Below are positions 56,765-64,000 of a stretch of DNA of 64,000 nt, one piece after another. The stretch is from assembly GCA_023150875.1 (NCBI GenBank), contig JAKLKC010000005.1, positions 1-64,000 of the forward strand, written 5' to 3'. Numbering within the stretch: the first letter of the stretch is position 1; each line of letters starts with the position of its first letter. Below the pieces are notes generated by a model, which saw nothing but the letters and a program-made list of their open reading frames with translations, was not told the origin of the DNA and did not search any database. This DNA comes from Myxococcota bacterium. GTDB lineage: Bacteria > Myxococcota_A > UBA796 > UBA9615 > JAKLKC01. Made by a program: the position numbers and the translations under genes.

Positions 56765-58048
56765 TCAGTCGGCCGCGACCTGGTCGAGGGCGGCCGCCAG
56801 CGCCGCCCGCGTCCCGGCGTAGATCGGGAAGGACGCGCAGAGGTCCCGCACCTCCTCCCGGATCCGGCCGGTGAGGGCGTCGTCGTCGGGGGCCCGGATC
56901 ACGGCGGCGATCCGGTCGCCGATCCACCGCATCTCGCCCGGGCCCATGCCGCGGGTGGTCAGGGCGGGGGTGCCGACGCGGACCCCGCTGGTCACGAAGG
57001 GGGAGCGGGTCTCGCCGGGGACCGTGTTCTTGTTGACGGTGATCCCGGCGCGGCCGAGCGCGCGCTCCGCCGCCTTCCCGGTGACCCCGGTGGACGTGAG
57101 GTCGAGGAGGAGCAGGTGGTTGTCGGTCCCGCCGGAGACCAGCGCCAGGCCGTGGCCCAGCAGCGTCTCGGCGAGGGCGCGCGCGTTCTCGACGATCCGG
57201 GCGGCATAGGCGGCGAAGGAGGGGTCCAGCGCCTCGCGGAAGGCCACCGCCTTGCCCGCGATCACGTGCTCCAGCGGGCCGCCCTGGATGCCGGGGAAGA
57301 CCTCCTTGTCGACCCGGTCGCCGTGCTCGGCGTCGGCCATCACCATGCCGCCCCGGGGGCCGCGGAGGGTCTTGTGGGTGGTGGTCGTGACGAAGTGGCA
57401 GACGGGGACCGGATCGGGGTGGAGCTTCGCCACCACCAGGCCGGCGACGTGGGCGATGTCGGCCAGGAGCAGCGCCCCGACCTCGTCGGCGATCTCCCGG
57501 AACCGCTCGAAGGGGATGGCGCGGGAGTAGGCGCTGGCCCCAGTCACGATCATCTTCGGCCGGTGCTCGTGGGCCAGGGCCCTCACCCGGTCGAAGTCGA
57601 TGCGGTGATGCACGGGATCGACCCCGTAGGAGACGACCCGGAAGAGCTGCCCGCTGAAGTTCACCGGGCTGCCGTGGGTCAGGTGCCCCCCATGGGAGAG
57701 GTCCATGCCCAGGAGGGTGTCCCCGGGCTTCAGGGCGGAGAGGTAGACCGCCATGTTCGCCTGGGAGCCCGAGTGGGGCTGCACGTTGACCGCGGCGGCG
57801 CCGAAGAGGCGCTTCGCCCGTTCGATGGCCAGCTCCTCCACCACGTCGACGTGCTCGCAGCCGCCGTAGTAGCGCTTGCGGGGCAGGCCCTCGGCGTACT
57901 TGTTGGTCAGCACCGAGCCCACCGCCTCCAGGACCGCCTCGCTGACGTAGTTCTCGGAGGCGATCATCTCCAGGCCGTCGTCCTGTCGGCGCGCCTCGGC
58001 GAGGATGGCGGCGGCGACTTCGGGATCGAAGCGGGTGAGGGCGGTCAT
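56765..58048 (-). CDS. glyA: serine hydroxymethyltransferase
   Basis: This PLP enzyme interconverts serine and glycine and charges tetrahydrofolate. The 427-residue protein has [15 protein letters not shown], the substrate loop [15 protein letters not shown] and the PLP-lysine motif [15 protein letters not shown] (Lys near residue 228). The C-terminal [21 protein letters not shown] segment is also typical. Length and start (ATG at 58048) are standard. It follows rpiB by 39 bases and precedes nrdR by 13, so all are cotranscribed. Confidence 0.97.
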   Translation of the reverse strand: MTALTRFDPEVAAAILAEARRQDDGLEMIASENYVSEAVLEAVGSVLTNKYAEGLPRKRYYGGCEHVDVVEELAIERAKRLFGAAAVNVQPHSGSQANMAVYLSALKPGDTLLGMDLSHGGHLTHGSPVNFSGQLFRVVSYGVDPVHHRIDFDRVRALAHEHRPKMIVTGASAYSRAIPFERFREIADEVGALLLADIAHVAGLVVAKLHPDPVPVCHFVTTTTHKTLRGPRGGMVMADAEHGDRVDKEVFPGIQGGPLEHVIAGKAVAFREALDPSFAAYAARIVENARALAETLLGHGLALVSGGTDNHLLLLDLTSTGVTGKAAERALGRAGITVNKNTVPGETRSPFVTSGVRVGTPALTTRGMGPGEMRWIGDRIAAVIRAPDDDALTGRIREEVRDLCASFPIYAGTRAALAAALDQVAAD

Positions 58049-58087
58049 CGGGGGTTTCCTCGGGACGGCGCGGAGCGCGCGTCGGAT

Positions 58088-58567
58088 CTAGGCGTTCTCT
58101 CCGCCACCCTGCCCGGGGACGGGGCTCTGGGGCGAGGCCGCGGCCTCGATGCCGGCGACGCGCCGCTGGTGGCGTCCCCCCTCGAAGCGGGCCCCGAGGA
58201 AGGAGTCGACGATGTCCTGGGCCAGGCCGGGCCCGACCACCCGGGCGCCGAGGCAGAGCACGTTGGCGTCGTTGTGCTCCCGGGACATGCGGGCGCTGAA
58301 GGTGTCGGACACCACCGCCGCCCGCACGCCGGGGAAGCGATTGGCGGTCATGGCCATTCCCTGACCGGTGCCGCAGACGAGGATCCCCCGCTCCACGCCG
58401 CCCGAGGTGACGCGCCGGGCGACGCCCGCGGCGAAGTCGGGGTAGTCGCAGGACTCGGGGCCGAAGGTCCCGACGTCGTCCACGTCGTGCCCGAGCGCCC
58501 GCAGGTGGTCGGCGAGCCGGGCCTTGAGTTCTACGCCGCCGTGGTCGGCGCCGATGGCGAGTCTCAT
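58088..58567 (-). CDS. rpiB: ribose-5-phosphate isomerase B
   Basis: RpiB interconverts ribose 5-phosphate and ribulose 5-phosphate. The 159-residue protein carries IGADHGGVELKA, the catalytic-cysteine loop ILVCGTGQGMAMTANRFPGVRAA and SREHNDANVLCLGAR. Family proteins are usually about 145-150 residues; a short Pro/Gly-rich tail accounts for the rest. The ATG at 58567 follows GGAGACCCC. Product ribulose 5-phosphate is the substrate of RibB encoded further along the same operon. Confidence 0.95.
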   Translation of the reverse strand: MRLAIGADHGGVELKARLADHLRALGHDVDDVGTFGPESCDYPDFAAGVARRVTSGGVERGILVCGTGQGMAMTANRFPGVRAAVVSDTFSARMSREHNDANVLCLGARVVGPGLAQDIVDSFLGARFEGGRHQRRVAGIEAAASPQSPVPGQGGGENA

Positions 58568-58655
58568 GGGGTCTCCTGTCCGGAGGGGCGGTGGCGCGGC
58601 CCCGGCGGGGGGCGGGTCGGGGCTCCGGCGCCGCCACCGGCGCGGAGCGGAGAGG

Positions 58656-59894
58656 TCAAGCGAAGGCGCGGAAGAGAAGGCAGGCGTTGGTGCCGCCGAA
58701 GCCGAAGGCGTTGCTCATCACCGCCCGGACCCGTTGCTCCCGCGCCGTCCCGGGGACGTAGTCGAGGTCGCACTCGGGGTCCGGGACCTCCAGGTTGATG
58801 GTGGGCGGCAGCACGCCGCGGTGCAGGGCGAGCACCGAGATCACCGCTTCGAGACCGCCGGCCGCGCCCAGAAGGTGACCGGTCATGGACTTGGTCGAGC
58901 TGACCGCGAGTCGCCGGGCGTGGTCTCCGAAGACCTCCTTGATGGCGGCGGTCTCCGCGGAGTCGTTGTAGGGGGTGGACGTGCCGTGGGCGTTGACGTA
59001 GCCCACCTCCTCCGGGGCCACGCCCGCGTCGGCCAGGGTGAGGCGCATGCACCGCGCGGCGCCGCGCCCCCCGGGTGCCGGGGCGGTGATGTGGTGGGCG
59101 TCGGCGTTGGCGCCGTAGCCCGCCAGCTCGGCGAGGATCCGGGCCCCGCGGCGGCGCGCGTGCTCCAGCTCCTCGATGACGAGCACGCCCGCCCCCTCCC
59201 CCATCACGAACCCGTCGCGGCCGGCGTCGAAGGGGCGGCTGGCCCTCTCGGGCTCGGAGTTGCGCTCGGAGAGGGCCTTCATCTTGCCGAAGCCGGCGAA
59301 GGCGATGGGGGTCAGGGGGGCCTCGGCGCCTCCCGCGAGCACCACGTCGGCCCGGCCGGCGCGGATGGCGTCGGCGGCCTCGCCGATGCTGTGGCTGCCG
59401 GTGGCGCAGGCGGAGACGTGGGAGACGTTGGGCCCCCTCGCGCCGACCAGGATGGAGACGTAGCCCGGGGCCATGTTGACCAGGAGCTTGGGGATCGTGA
59501 AGGGGGACACGCGGTCCGGCCCCTTCTCGATCCGGGTGCGGTCACTCTCGGTGATGGTGATGACGCCGCCGATCCCCGAGCCGATGTAGACGCCGACCCG
59601 GTCGGCGTTGGACTCGTCGATGACGAGGCCCGAGTCCCGCAGGGCCATGCGGGACGCGGCGACGGCGAACTGGATGAACCGGTCGAACTTCTTGACCTCC
59701 TTGTGGTCGAGCCACGCGGAGGGATCGAAGTCGCGGACCTCCCCCGCGATGGTGGTACCGAAGCCGGTGGCGTCGAAGCAGGAGAGGGTGTCGACGCCCG
59801 AGCGACCCGCCAGCAGGCCGGCCCAGGTCTGCTCCGCCGTCGCCCCGACGGGGCTCACCGCTCCTACTCCCGTCACGACGACCCGTCGTCGCAC
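58656..59894 (-). CDS. fabF: beta-ketoacyl-ACP synthase II
   Basis: FabF elongates fatty acids by condensing acyl-enzyme with malonyl-ACP. The 412-residue protein has the catalytic cysteine in SACATGSHS (Cys163), histidines in [11 protein letters not shown] and [13 protein letters not shown], and the closing [14 protein letters not shown]. The GTG at 59894 has GGAGGAGA seven bases upstream and starts the family's RRVVVTGVG. It follows acpP by 148 bases and is the last fatty-acid gene before rpiB. Length is normal. Confidence 0.97.
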   Translation of the reverse strand: MRRRVVVTGVGAVSPVGATAEQTWAGLLAGRSGVDTLSCFDATGFGTTIAGEVRDFDPSAWLDHKEVKKFDRFIQFAVAASRMALRDSGLVIDESNADRVGVYIGSGIGGVITITESDRTRIEKGPDRVSPFTIPKLLVNMAPGYVSILVGARGPNVSHVSACATGSHSIGEAADAIRAGRADVVLAGGAEAPLTPIAFAGFGKMKALSERNSEPERASRPFDAGRDGFVMGEGAGVLVIEELEHARRRGARILAELAGYGANADAHHITAPAPGGRGAARCMRLTLADAGVAPEEVGYVNAHGTSTPYNDSAETAAIKEVFGDHARRLAVSSTKSMTGHLLGAAGGLEAVISVLALHRGVLPPTINLEVPDPECDLDYVPGTAREQRVRAVMSNAFGFGGTNACLLFRAFA

Positions 59895-60042
59895 GGTGTC
59901 TCCTCCCTCCCTGCCGGGGCCCTCGGGCCCTCGCCAGGGCCTGGCGGCGGCGGCTGGGCCTGCCCGACCGGGCCGCCGGTGGATGTCGCGACGCGGGGCG
60001 GTCGCCCCCGTCGTTCGTCCCCCCCTCGCGGCGACGGGAGGA

Positions 60043-60279
60043 CTACTTGCCCGCGTGCTGCTGGATGTAGTTGACGGCGTCCTGGACCGTCTGGATCTTC
60101 TCCGCCTCCTCATCCGGGATGTCGGTCTCGAAGGCTTCCTCCATCGCCATGACCAGCTCGACGATGTCCAAGGAGTCGGCGCCGAGGTCGTCGATGAAGG
60201 AGGACTCGGGCTTGACCTCCTCCAAGCTCACGCCGAGCTGGTCGCTGATGATCTGCTTGACCCGGTCTTCGACGTTCAT
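60043..60279 (-). CDS. acpP: acyl carrier protein
   Basis: The 78-residue acidic protein carries growing acyl chains on a phosphopantetheine attached to Ser in [12 protein letters not shown] (Ser36). It is a typical four-helix ACP with [17 protein letters not shown] at the start. The ATG at 60279 is clear. A promoter at 60389-60417 precedes it, in the space where fabH, fabD and fabG lie in many bacteria; none of these is present here. fabF follows in the same direction. Confidence 0.97.
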   Translation of the reverse strand: MNVEDRVKQIISDQLGVSLEEVKPESSFIDDLGADSLDIVELVMAMEEAFETDIPDEEAEKIQTVQDAVNYIQQHAGK

Positions 60280-60388
60280 CGCATCCTCCGCGAGTCGCGG
60301 CCGTCCGGCCGCGGGATCGATTCAGCCAGCCTGGGCACCGTCCGCAGGATACACGGGTGCTCACTCCGCCGTCGCCAGCGCGGGCGCA

Positions 60389-60417
60389 GGTATAACAGAC
60401 TCCCCGGAGGGTGTCCA
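60389..60417 (-). promoter_or_regulatory. internal promoter for acpP-fabF
   Basis: TGGACA (60417-60412) and TATACC (60394-60389) on the minus strand are spaced by 17 bases, in the 173-base gap between plsX and acpP. Extra transcription of acpP is expected because acyl carrier protein is abundant. Confidence 0.5.
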
Positions 60418-60452
60418 CCGGACCGGGGCGGCCCGCAGCGCGGGGGCAGGAC

Positions 60453-61508
60453 TCACCCGGGGACCTCCGGGAGCACCTCCGCCAGCCGCGCCGCGATCCG
60501 CTCCACGAGGCGGCCCTCCACCGCCCGGGCCGCCGCCCGGAGGGCGCTTGAGATCGCCGCCTCGCCGCTCCTTCCGTGGGCCACCACCACCGGCCCCGAG
60601 CAGCCCAGGAGCAGCGCCCCGCCGTGGGCCCGGTAGTCGAAGCGGCGGCGGAGGCGCGCGAAGGCTCCCCGCAGGAGCAGGGCACCCACCCGACCCCGGA
60701 GGTCGGCCTCGACCTCGCGCCGGAGCTCGGCGGTCAGCAGCTCCGCCATCCCCTCCGCCGACTTCAGCAGCAGGTTCCCGGCGAGGCCGTCGCAAACGGC
60801 GACGTCCACCGATCCGTTCCACAGGTCCCGCCCCTCCACGGCCCCGACGTAGCCGAGGTCCATGCCCCCGAGCGCCGCATGGGCGGCGCGGGTGGCCTCG
60901 TCCCCCTTGACCTCCTCCTCGCCGTTGCTCAGCAGGCCGATCCGGGGGCGGGAGATCCCCAGGGCGCTCTCGGCGTACACCGCACCCATCACCGCGAAGC
61001 GGACCAGGGTGGGCCCACGGCAACCGACGTTGGCTCCGACGTCCAGCAGGACGACGGGGTTGCCGGGCACGGGGAGCACGGCGACGAGGGCGGGGCGGTC
61101 GACGCCGGGGACCCGCGGCAGCGCGAACATCCCCAGGGCAAGGACCGCCCCCGTGTGGCCCGCGGACACCACCGCGTCGACCTCACCCGAGGCCAGGAGG
61201 TCGAAGGCGACCCGCAGCGACGTCTCCTTCCGCCGGCGGACGGCCTGGGAGGCGGGCTCGTGGGACTCGAAGACGTCGGGGGCGTGACGGATCTCCACGC
61301 CCTCGCGCACCCCCCCCCGCGCGTCCATCTCTTCTTCGATAGCGGCCTGATCGCCGACGACGACGACGTCGAAGGGACGCTCGGCGGCCCCCGCCTGGAC
61401 GGCGCCCAGGGCCCCGGCCACCTCGGGGGCCGGGGCCGTGTCGCTGCCCATCCCATCGAGTGCCACGCGCCAACGCGCGGAGCCGGGCGGGCGCGGGGGA
61501 CCGATCAC
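60453..61508 (-). CDS. plsX: phosphate acyltransferase PlsX
   Basis: PlsX transfers acyl groups from acyl-ACP to phosphate, making acyl-phosphate for phospholipid synthesis. The 351-residue protein has VALDGMGSDTAPAPEV at its start, MVSAGHTGA-type sequence as VVSAGHTGAVLA, LLDVGANVGCR and LLSNGEEEVKGDEATR. The GTG at 61508 is three bases from the rpmF stop. It is cotranscribed with yceD and rpmF, the usual bacterial arrangement. Confidence 0.96.
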   Translation of the reverse strand: MIGPPRPPGSARWRVALDGMGSDTAPAPEVAGALGAVQAGAAERPFDVVVVGDQAAIEEEMDARGGVREGVEIRHAPDVFESHEPASQAVRRRKETSLRVAFDLLASGEVDAVVSAGHTGAVLALGMFALPRVPGVDRPALVAVLPVPGNPVVLLDVGANVGCRGPTLVRFAVMGAVYAESALGISRPRIGLLSNGEEEVKGDEATRAAHAALGGMDLGYVGAVEGRDLWNGSVDVAVCDGLAGNLLLKSAEGMAELLTAELRREVEADLRGRVGALLLRGAFARLRRRFDYRAHGGALLLGCSGPVVVAHGRSGEAAISSALRAAARAVEGRLVERIAARLAEVLPEVPG

Positions 61509-61511
61509 GGC

Positions 61512-61703
61512 CTACTCGCTGGCGACGGTCTCGCTCAGGACCTGCCGGCCGCGGTACTGACCGCAGTTCCCGCAGACGTGGTGGGACCGCTTGGTGGCAC
61601 CACACGCGGGGCAGTTGTGGAGCCCCCCGGCCGGGGTGAGGGCGTCGTGGGAGCGGCGCTTGTCGCGGCGAGAGCGGCTCTTCTTCTTCTTGGGGACGGG
61701 CAC
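61512..61703 (-). CDS. rpmF: 50S ribosomal protein L32
   Basis: The 63-residue basic protein starts [20 protein letters not shown] and has the zinc-binding cysteines CPACG and CGNCG, typical of the zinc form of L32. It lies between the yceD-like gene and plsX, the widely conserved order. The ATG at 61703 is clear. The CxxC pairs mean ribosome assembly here is zinc-using rather than the C-minus paralogue type. Confidence 0.97.
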   Translation of the reverse strand: MPVPKKKKSRSRRDKRRSHDALTPAGGLHNCPACGATKRSHHVCGNCGQYRGRQVLSETVASE

Positions 61704-61753
61704 GGTTCCTCCAGCATGCCGTTCATGTCGCGGCGGCGGTCAGGTTGGGGGGA

Positions 61754-62293
61754 TCAGGACTCGGGCCTCAGTCGGGCGAGGACGGCGAGGCGGGGATCGA
61801 CGGGGCGGAGACCGCAGCGGCACGCCTCGGTGTTGAGGTCGGCGCCGCAGTCGGGGCAGATCCCTTTGCATTCCTCGGCACATAGGGGCTTGGCGGGGAG
61901 CTCCAGCAGGACCTGCTCCCGGAGGAGTTCCAGCACGTCGATGACGTCGCCCTGGAACACGCTGTCGTCGAGATCGGCCTCGGTGAGCTCGGCCTCGGCA
62001 CCGGGGGCGCCGCGGCTCTCGAGGAGCAGGTTGACGCGGAAGGTGCCGACGACCCGATGGGGGAAGGTGTCGAGGCAGCGGGAGCACTCCAGGTGCAGCG
62101 CCACCTCGTATCGACCGTGCACCTCCACCCGGTGGCGCCGCCGGTGCAGGCGCACGCTCGCCTCGCCCCCGGGCTCCCCCCGTCCCCCGGCGACCTCGAG
62201 GAGGGACTCGCGCCAGGCGGACTCGTGCCCCGCGAGGTGGACCTCGCGCCCTGCCTTCGGGATCTCGTCGATGCGGACGTGGTAGGACGGCAT
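61754..62293 (-). CDS. yceD: YceD/DUF177 family protein
   Basis: The 179-residue protein matches the DUF177/YceD family, linked to 23S rRNA accumulation and always encoded next to rpmF. The conserved parts are ECSRCLDTFPHRV and the C-terminal CAEECKGICPDCGADLN with paired cysteines and GADLN-type ending, then CRCG. The extra CRCG near the end is common in deltaproteobacterial members. The ATG at 62293 lies after the operon promoter at 62351-62378. Confidence 0.9.
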   Translation of the reverse strand: MPSYHVRIDEIPKAGREVHLAGHESAWRESLLEVAGGRGEPGGEASVRLHRRRHRVEVHGRYEVALHLECSRCLDTFPHRVVGTFRVNLLLESRGAPGAEAELTEADLDDSVFQGDVIDVLELLREQVLLELPAKPLCAEECKGICPDCGADLNTEACRCGLRPVDPRLAVLARLRPES

Positions 62294-62350
62294 GGGGTGG
62301 GGACGGGCCGCGGCGGTCAGGGGTACCCCCCCGCCCCACGGCGACGGGTC

Positions 62351-62378
62351 ATTATGAGGATCGGGGGAGAGGTGTCAA
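62351..62378 (-). promoter_or_regulatory. sigma70-type promoter of the yceD-rpmF-plsX operon
   Basis: TTGACA (62378-62373) and CATAAT (62356-62351) on the minus strand are spaced by 16 bases, about 57 bases before the yceD ATG. It is likely the main promoter for the superoperon extending toward nusB. Confidence 0.65.
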
Positions 62379-62546
62379 GGAGCCCTCGCCGGCTCCCAGC
62401 ACCGACGGAAGCCCGCCGGCTCGACCGGGGCCGCGGCGGCACGGGTCCAGTCTGGCCGCCCGTCGGGCCGTGTGCTATGCCTCCATGGCACGACGATCCG
62501 CCCCCTCATGCGCCTTGGGGCCAGGATCGCCGTGCCGGGAGGATGA

Positions 62547-63362
62547 ATGCGTAGCCTCGTCCGATGGCTCGGAGCGATGGCGACCGGACTCGCGCTGGTC
62601 GGTCCCGTGGGAGCGGCCTGGGCCGAGGGGGGCGGGATCCCCGAGGAGGGCTCCGAGGGGGCCTCGCTGTGGGAGGAGGGCTTCGCCCTGTACCGCGCCG
62701 GGGACTACGGCGCGGCGGCGTCGCGCCTGGAGCGCCTGGTGGAGGCCGACCCCGGCGACGTCCCCGCCCGGCTCTACCTGGCCGACTGCTACGAGCGCCT
62801 GGGGCAGCCCGGACGGGCCCTTGAGCTGGAGACGAGGGCCAAGGAGGAGCGCCGCTCGGCGGCCGAGTTCCGGCCGAAGGAGGTGGAGGCCATCAAGGAT
62901 GGGGAGGACCGGCCCGCCGCGCCCCGGCGCTCCCATCGGTCGGGGCGCCTCCTCGGGGTGGGCATGAGCCTGCTCGGGCCCTCGGGGACCGTCGGCTTGT
63001 TCGCCGAGGTCCTCCCCCTGCCCTTCCTCGCCGGGGAAGTGGGATGGGGCTTCGGGATCGGCCGCATCCAGTCCTGGTGGGCCGAGGTCAAGCTGGTCCC
63101 GGCCCCGGGCGCGTGGAGTCCCTTCGTCGGCGCCGGCGTGCTGGGGCTGTTCGGTGTGGTGAAGGACATCGACTACGAGGCCCTGGGCCCCGCCGGGGAG
63201 GCGCTGCTGTCCAGAGAACTGCACGCCTACGCCACCGCCGGCCTCATGCTGATGACCCGCAAGGGCTTCTCGTGCCAGTTCGCGGTCGGCTTCGCGTGGA
63301 CGGGGGTCCTGGAGTACCCGGTCTTCGTGATGCCGGGCTACCGCATGAGCTGGCACTTCTGA
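62547..63362 (+). CDS. secreted TPR protein with beta-barrel-like C-terminal domain
   Basis: The 271-residue product has a signal peptide (AMATGLALVGPVGAAWA), then about two tetratricopeptide repeats (ALYRAGDYGAAASRLERLVE, LYLADCYERLGQPGRALELE). From about residue 125 it is made of hydrophobic strands ending in PGYRMSWHF, an aromatic C-terminus of the outer-membrane type, so it may be a small beta-barrel carrying a TPR domain in the periplasm. GGGAGG lies four bases before the ATG at 62547; an overlapping ATG at 62543 meets a stop after three codons. Function is unknown. Confidence 0.72.
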   Translation: MRSLVRWLGAMATGLALVGPVGAAWAEGGGIPEEGSEGASLWEEGFALYRAGDYGAAASRLERLVEADPGDVPARLYLADCYERLGQPGRALELETRAKEERRSAAEFRPKEVEAIKDGEDRPAAPRRSHRSGRLLGVGMSLLGPSGTVGLFAEVLPLPFLAGEVGWGFGIGRIQSWWAEVKLVPAPGAWSPFVGAGVLGLFGVVKDIDYEALGPAGEALLSRELHAYATAGLMLMTRKGFSCQFAVGFAWTGVLEYPVFVMPGYRMSWHF

Positions 63363-63380
63363 CCGCGTCCTCCGGGGGTC

Positions 63381-64000
63381 TCAGGGATCCGCCAGCCGCA
63401 GGCCCCTCCGGGGGAACATCTCGAGGTAGGTCGGCCGCAGCGCGTCCAGGTCCGCGGGACTCTTGACCGGCAGGAAGCGCCCCTCGGGGCCGAGCCGGGG
63501 GACGAGGAGGTACTCGGCCGGGATCCAGGCGGTCAGCTCGCCCACCAGGCGCTCGAACTGGATCACCTCGCCGCCCTCCACCCGCTTGAGGACGTGGAAC
63601 CAGGTGAGGGGGTAGGGTCGCCCCAGCAGCTCCAGGTCGACGAGCAGGGTGTTGGTGTTGAAGACCGGTACCCGCGACGTGTCGAAGCCCGGCGGGATCC
63701 GGAACCCCTCCAGGATCTGCACCCTGCCCCCCACCCTCGCGGGGCATCCGCCGGAGTCCCCGGGGTGCTTCTCGACGACCTCGGCGGTCAGACCCGACGA
63801 GAACGCCAGGTGCCGCCCCACCGCCCCGGGAAGGGGGCCGGCGCCGAGGTTGTCCACGTTGTAGACCAGGACCATCTCCACGCCCTGGGCGGCCATCCAG
63901 TCCAGGATCCCCGATGCTCGGGCCCGCTCGCAGGCGTCGCCATGGCCCGGCCCATAGAACGAGGCGGTCCCCTTGGGGTCCCGGAAGAGGCCGCCGTCGG
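63381..64000 (-). CDS. UTP--sugar-1-phosphate uridylyltransferase (UDPGP family), N-terminus beyond window
   Basis: The C-terminal 205 or so residues of a UDPGP-family pyrophosphorylase are encoded; the start lies past 64000. Visible motifs include FYGPGHGD near the window edge, EMVLVYNVDNLGAG (uridine-binding aspartate region), AEVVEKHPGDSGG and FNTNTLLVDLELL. These are eukaryotic-type UTP-glucose-1-phosphate or UDP-N-acetylhexosamine pyrophosphorylase features; bacterial members are uncommon but known in deltaproteobacteria. It converges with the TPR/barrel gene. Which sugar it uses cannot be decided without the N-terminus. Confidence 0.87.
   Translation of the reverse strand, partial: DGGLFRDPKGTASFYGPGHGDACERARASGILDWMAAQGVEMVLVYNVDNLGAGPLPGAVGRHLAFSSGLTAEVVEKHPGDSGGCPARVGGRVQILEGFRIPPGFDTSRVPVFNTNTLLVDLELLGRPYPLTWFHVLKRVEGGEVIQFERLVGELTAWIPAEYLLVPRLGPEGRFLPVKSPADLDALRPTYLEMFPRRGLRLADP

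Overview
The window is a GC-rich stretch of about 64 kb from one bacterial chromosome. The best fit is an uncultured member of the Myxococcota or a nearby deltaproteobacterial lineage. The evidence is a cluster encoding an AgmX/PglI-type TonB-like protein with large TPR proteins, many lipoproteins with Asp-rich or Cys-rich mature N-termini, and the gene order yceD-rpmF-plsX-acpP-fabF-rpiB-glyA-nrdR-ribD-ribE-ribB-nusB. No rRNA, transposase, phage gene or CRISPR array was seen. Genes are tightly packed, often with 4-base ATGA or GTGA overlaps, and many start with GTG.

Layout. 0-13.9 kb: acyl-CoA carboxylase beta subunit, a beta-helix lipoprotein, a PgeF-like laccase-domain protein, an Asp-rich lipoprotein, cobS-cobU, a small lipoprotein, a PilZ protein, rimO, lolA and ftsK. 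14.0-18.9 kb: a surface-sugar group (Gfo/Idh/MocA oxidoreductase, hexapeptide acyltransferase, NAD epimerase, outer-membrane beta-barrel) and a small secreted protein. 19.1-30.7 kb: an eight-gene leftward operon resembling the conserved core of the myxobacterial Glt/Agl (gliding-type) envelope machinery: a GltF-like periplasmic protein, three TPR proteins, a small secreted protein, a TolQ/ExbB-like protein, two ExbD-like proteins and an AgmX-like TonB protein. 30.8-40.9 kb: PBP4-type carboxypeptidase, a peptide ABC transporter (binding protein and two permeases), two paralogous Cys-rich lipoproteins, tRNA-Phe, a TPR protein, a DUF59 protein, guanine deaminase, an enoyl-CoA hydratase family protein and an unknown protein. 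41.1-48.2 kb: five consecutive lipoprotein genes behind one strong promoter. 48.5-50.6 kb: archaeal-type RNase HII, a family 2 glycosyltransferase and a sugar-1-phosphate nucleotidyltransferase. 51.3-62.3 kb: the fatty-acid/riboflavin housekeeping superoperon. 62.5-64 kb: a TPR/barrel protein and a UDP-sugar pyrophosphorylase cut by the window edge.

The most striking element is non-coding. Between 50.69 and about 51.1 kb the minus strand carries a tandem series of hairpins whose loops are AGGAA, AGGAT or TGGAT, ending in a strong GC hairpin. This is the architecture of CsrB/RsmZ-type RNAs that sequester the translational regulator CsrA/RsmA. It lies beside an AT-rich leader and tandem direct repeats that could be its control region. 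Other notable points are a riboflavin enzyme whose GTP cyclohydrolase II domain has lost its zinc cysteines, a CobS missing about 28 residues, an energy-coupling module without the usual membrane aspartate, and housekeeping operons lacking fabH/fabD/fabG and ribH at their usual places.
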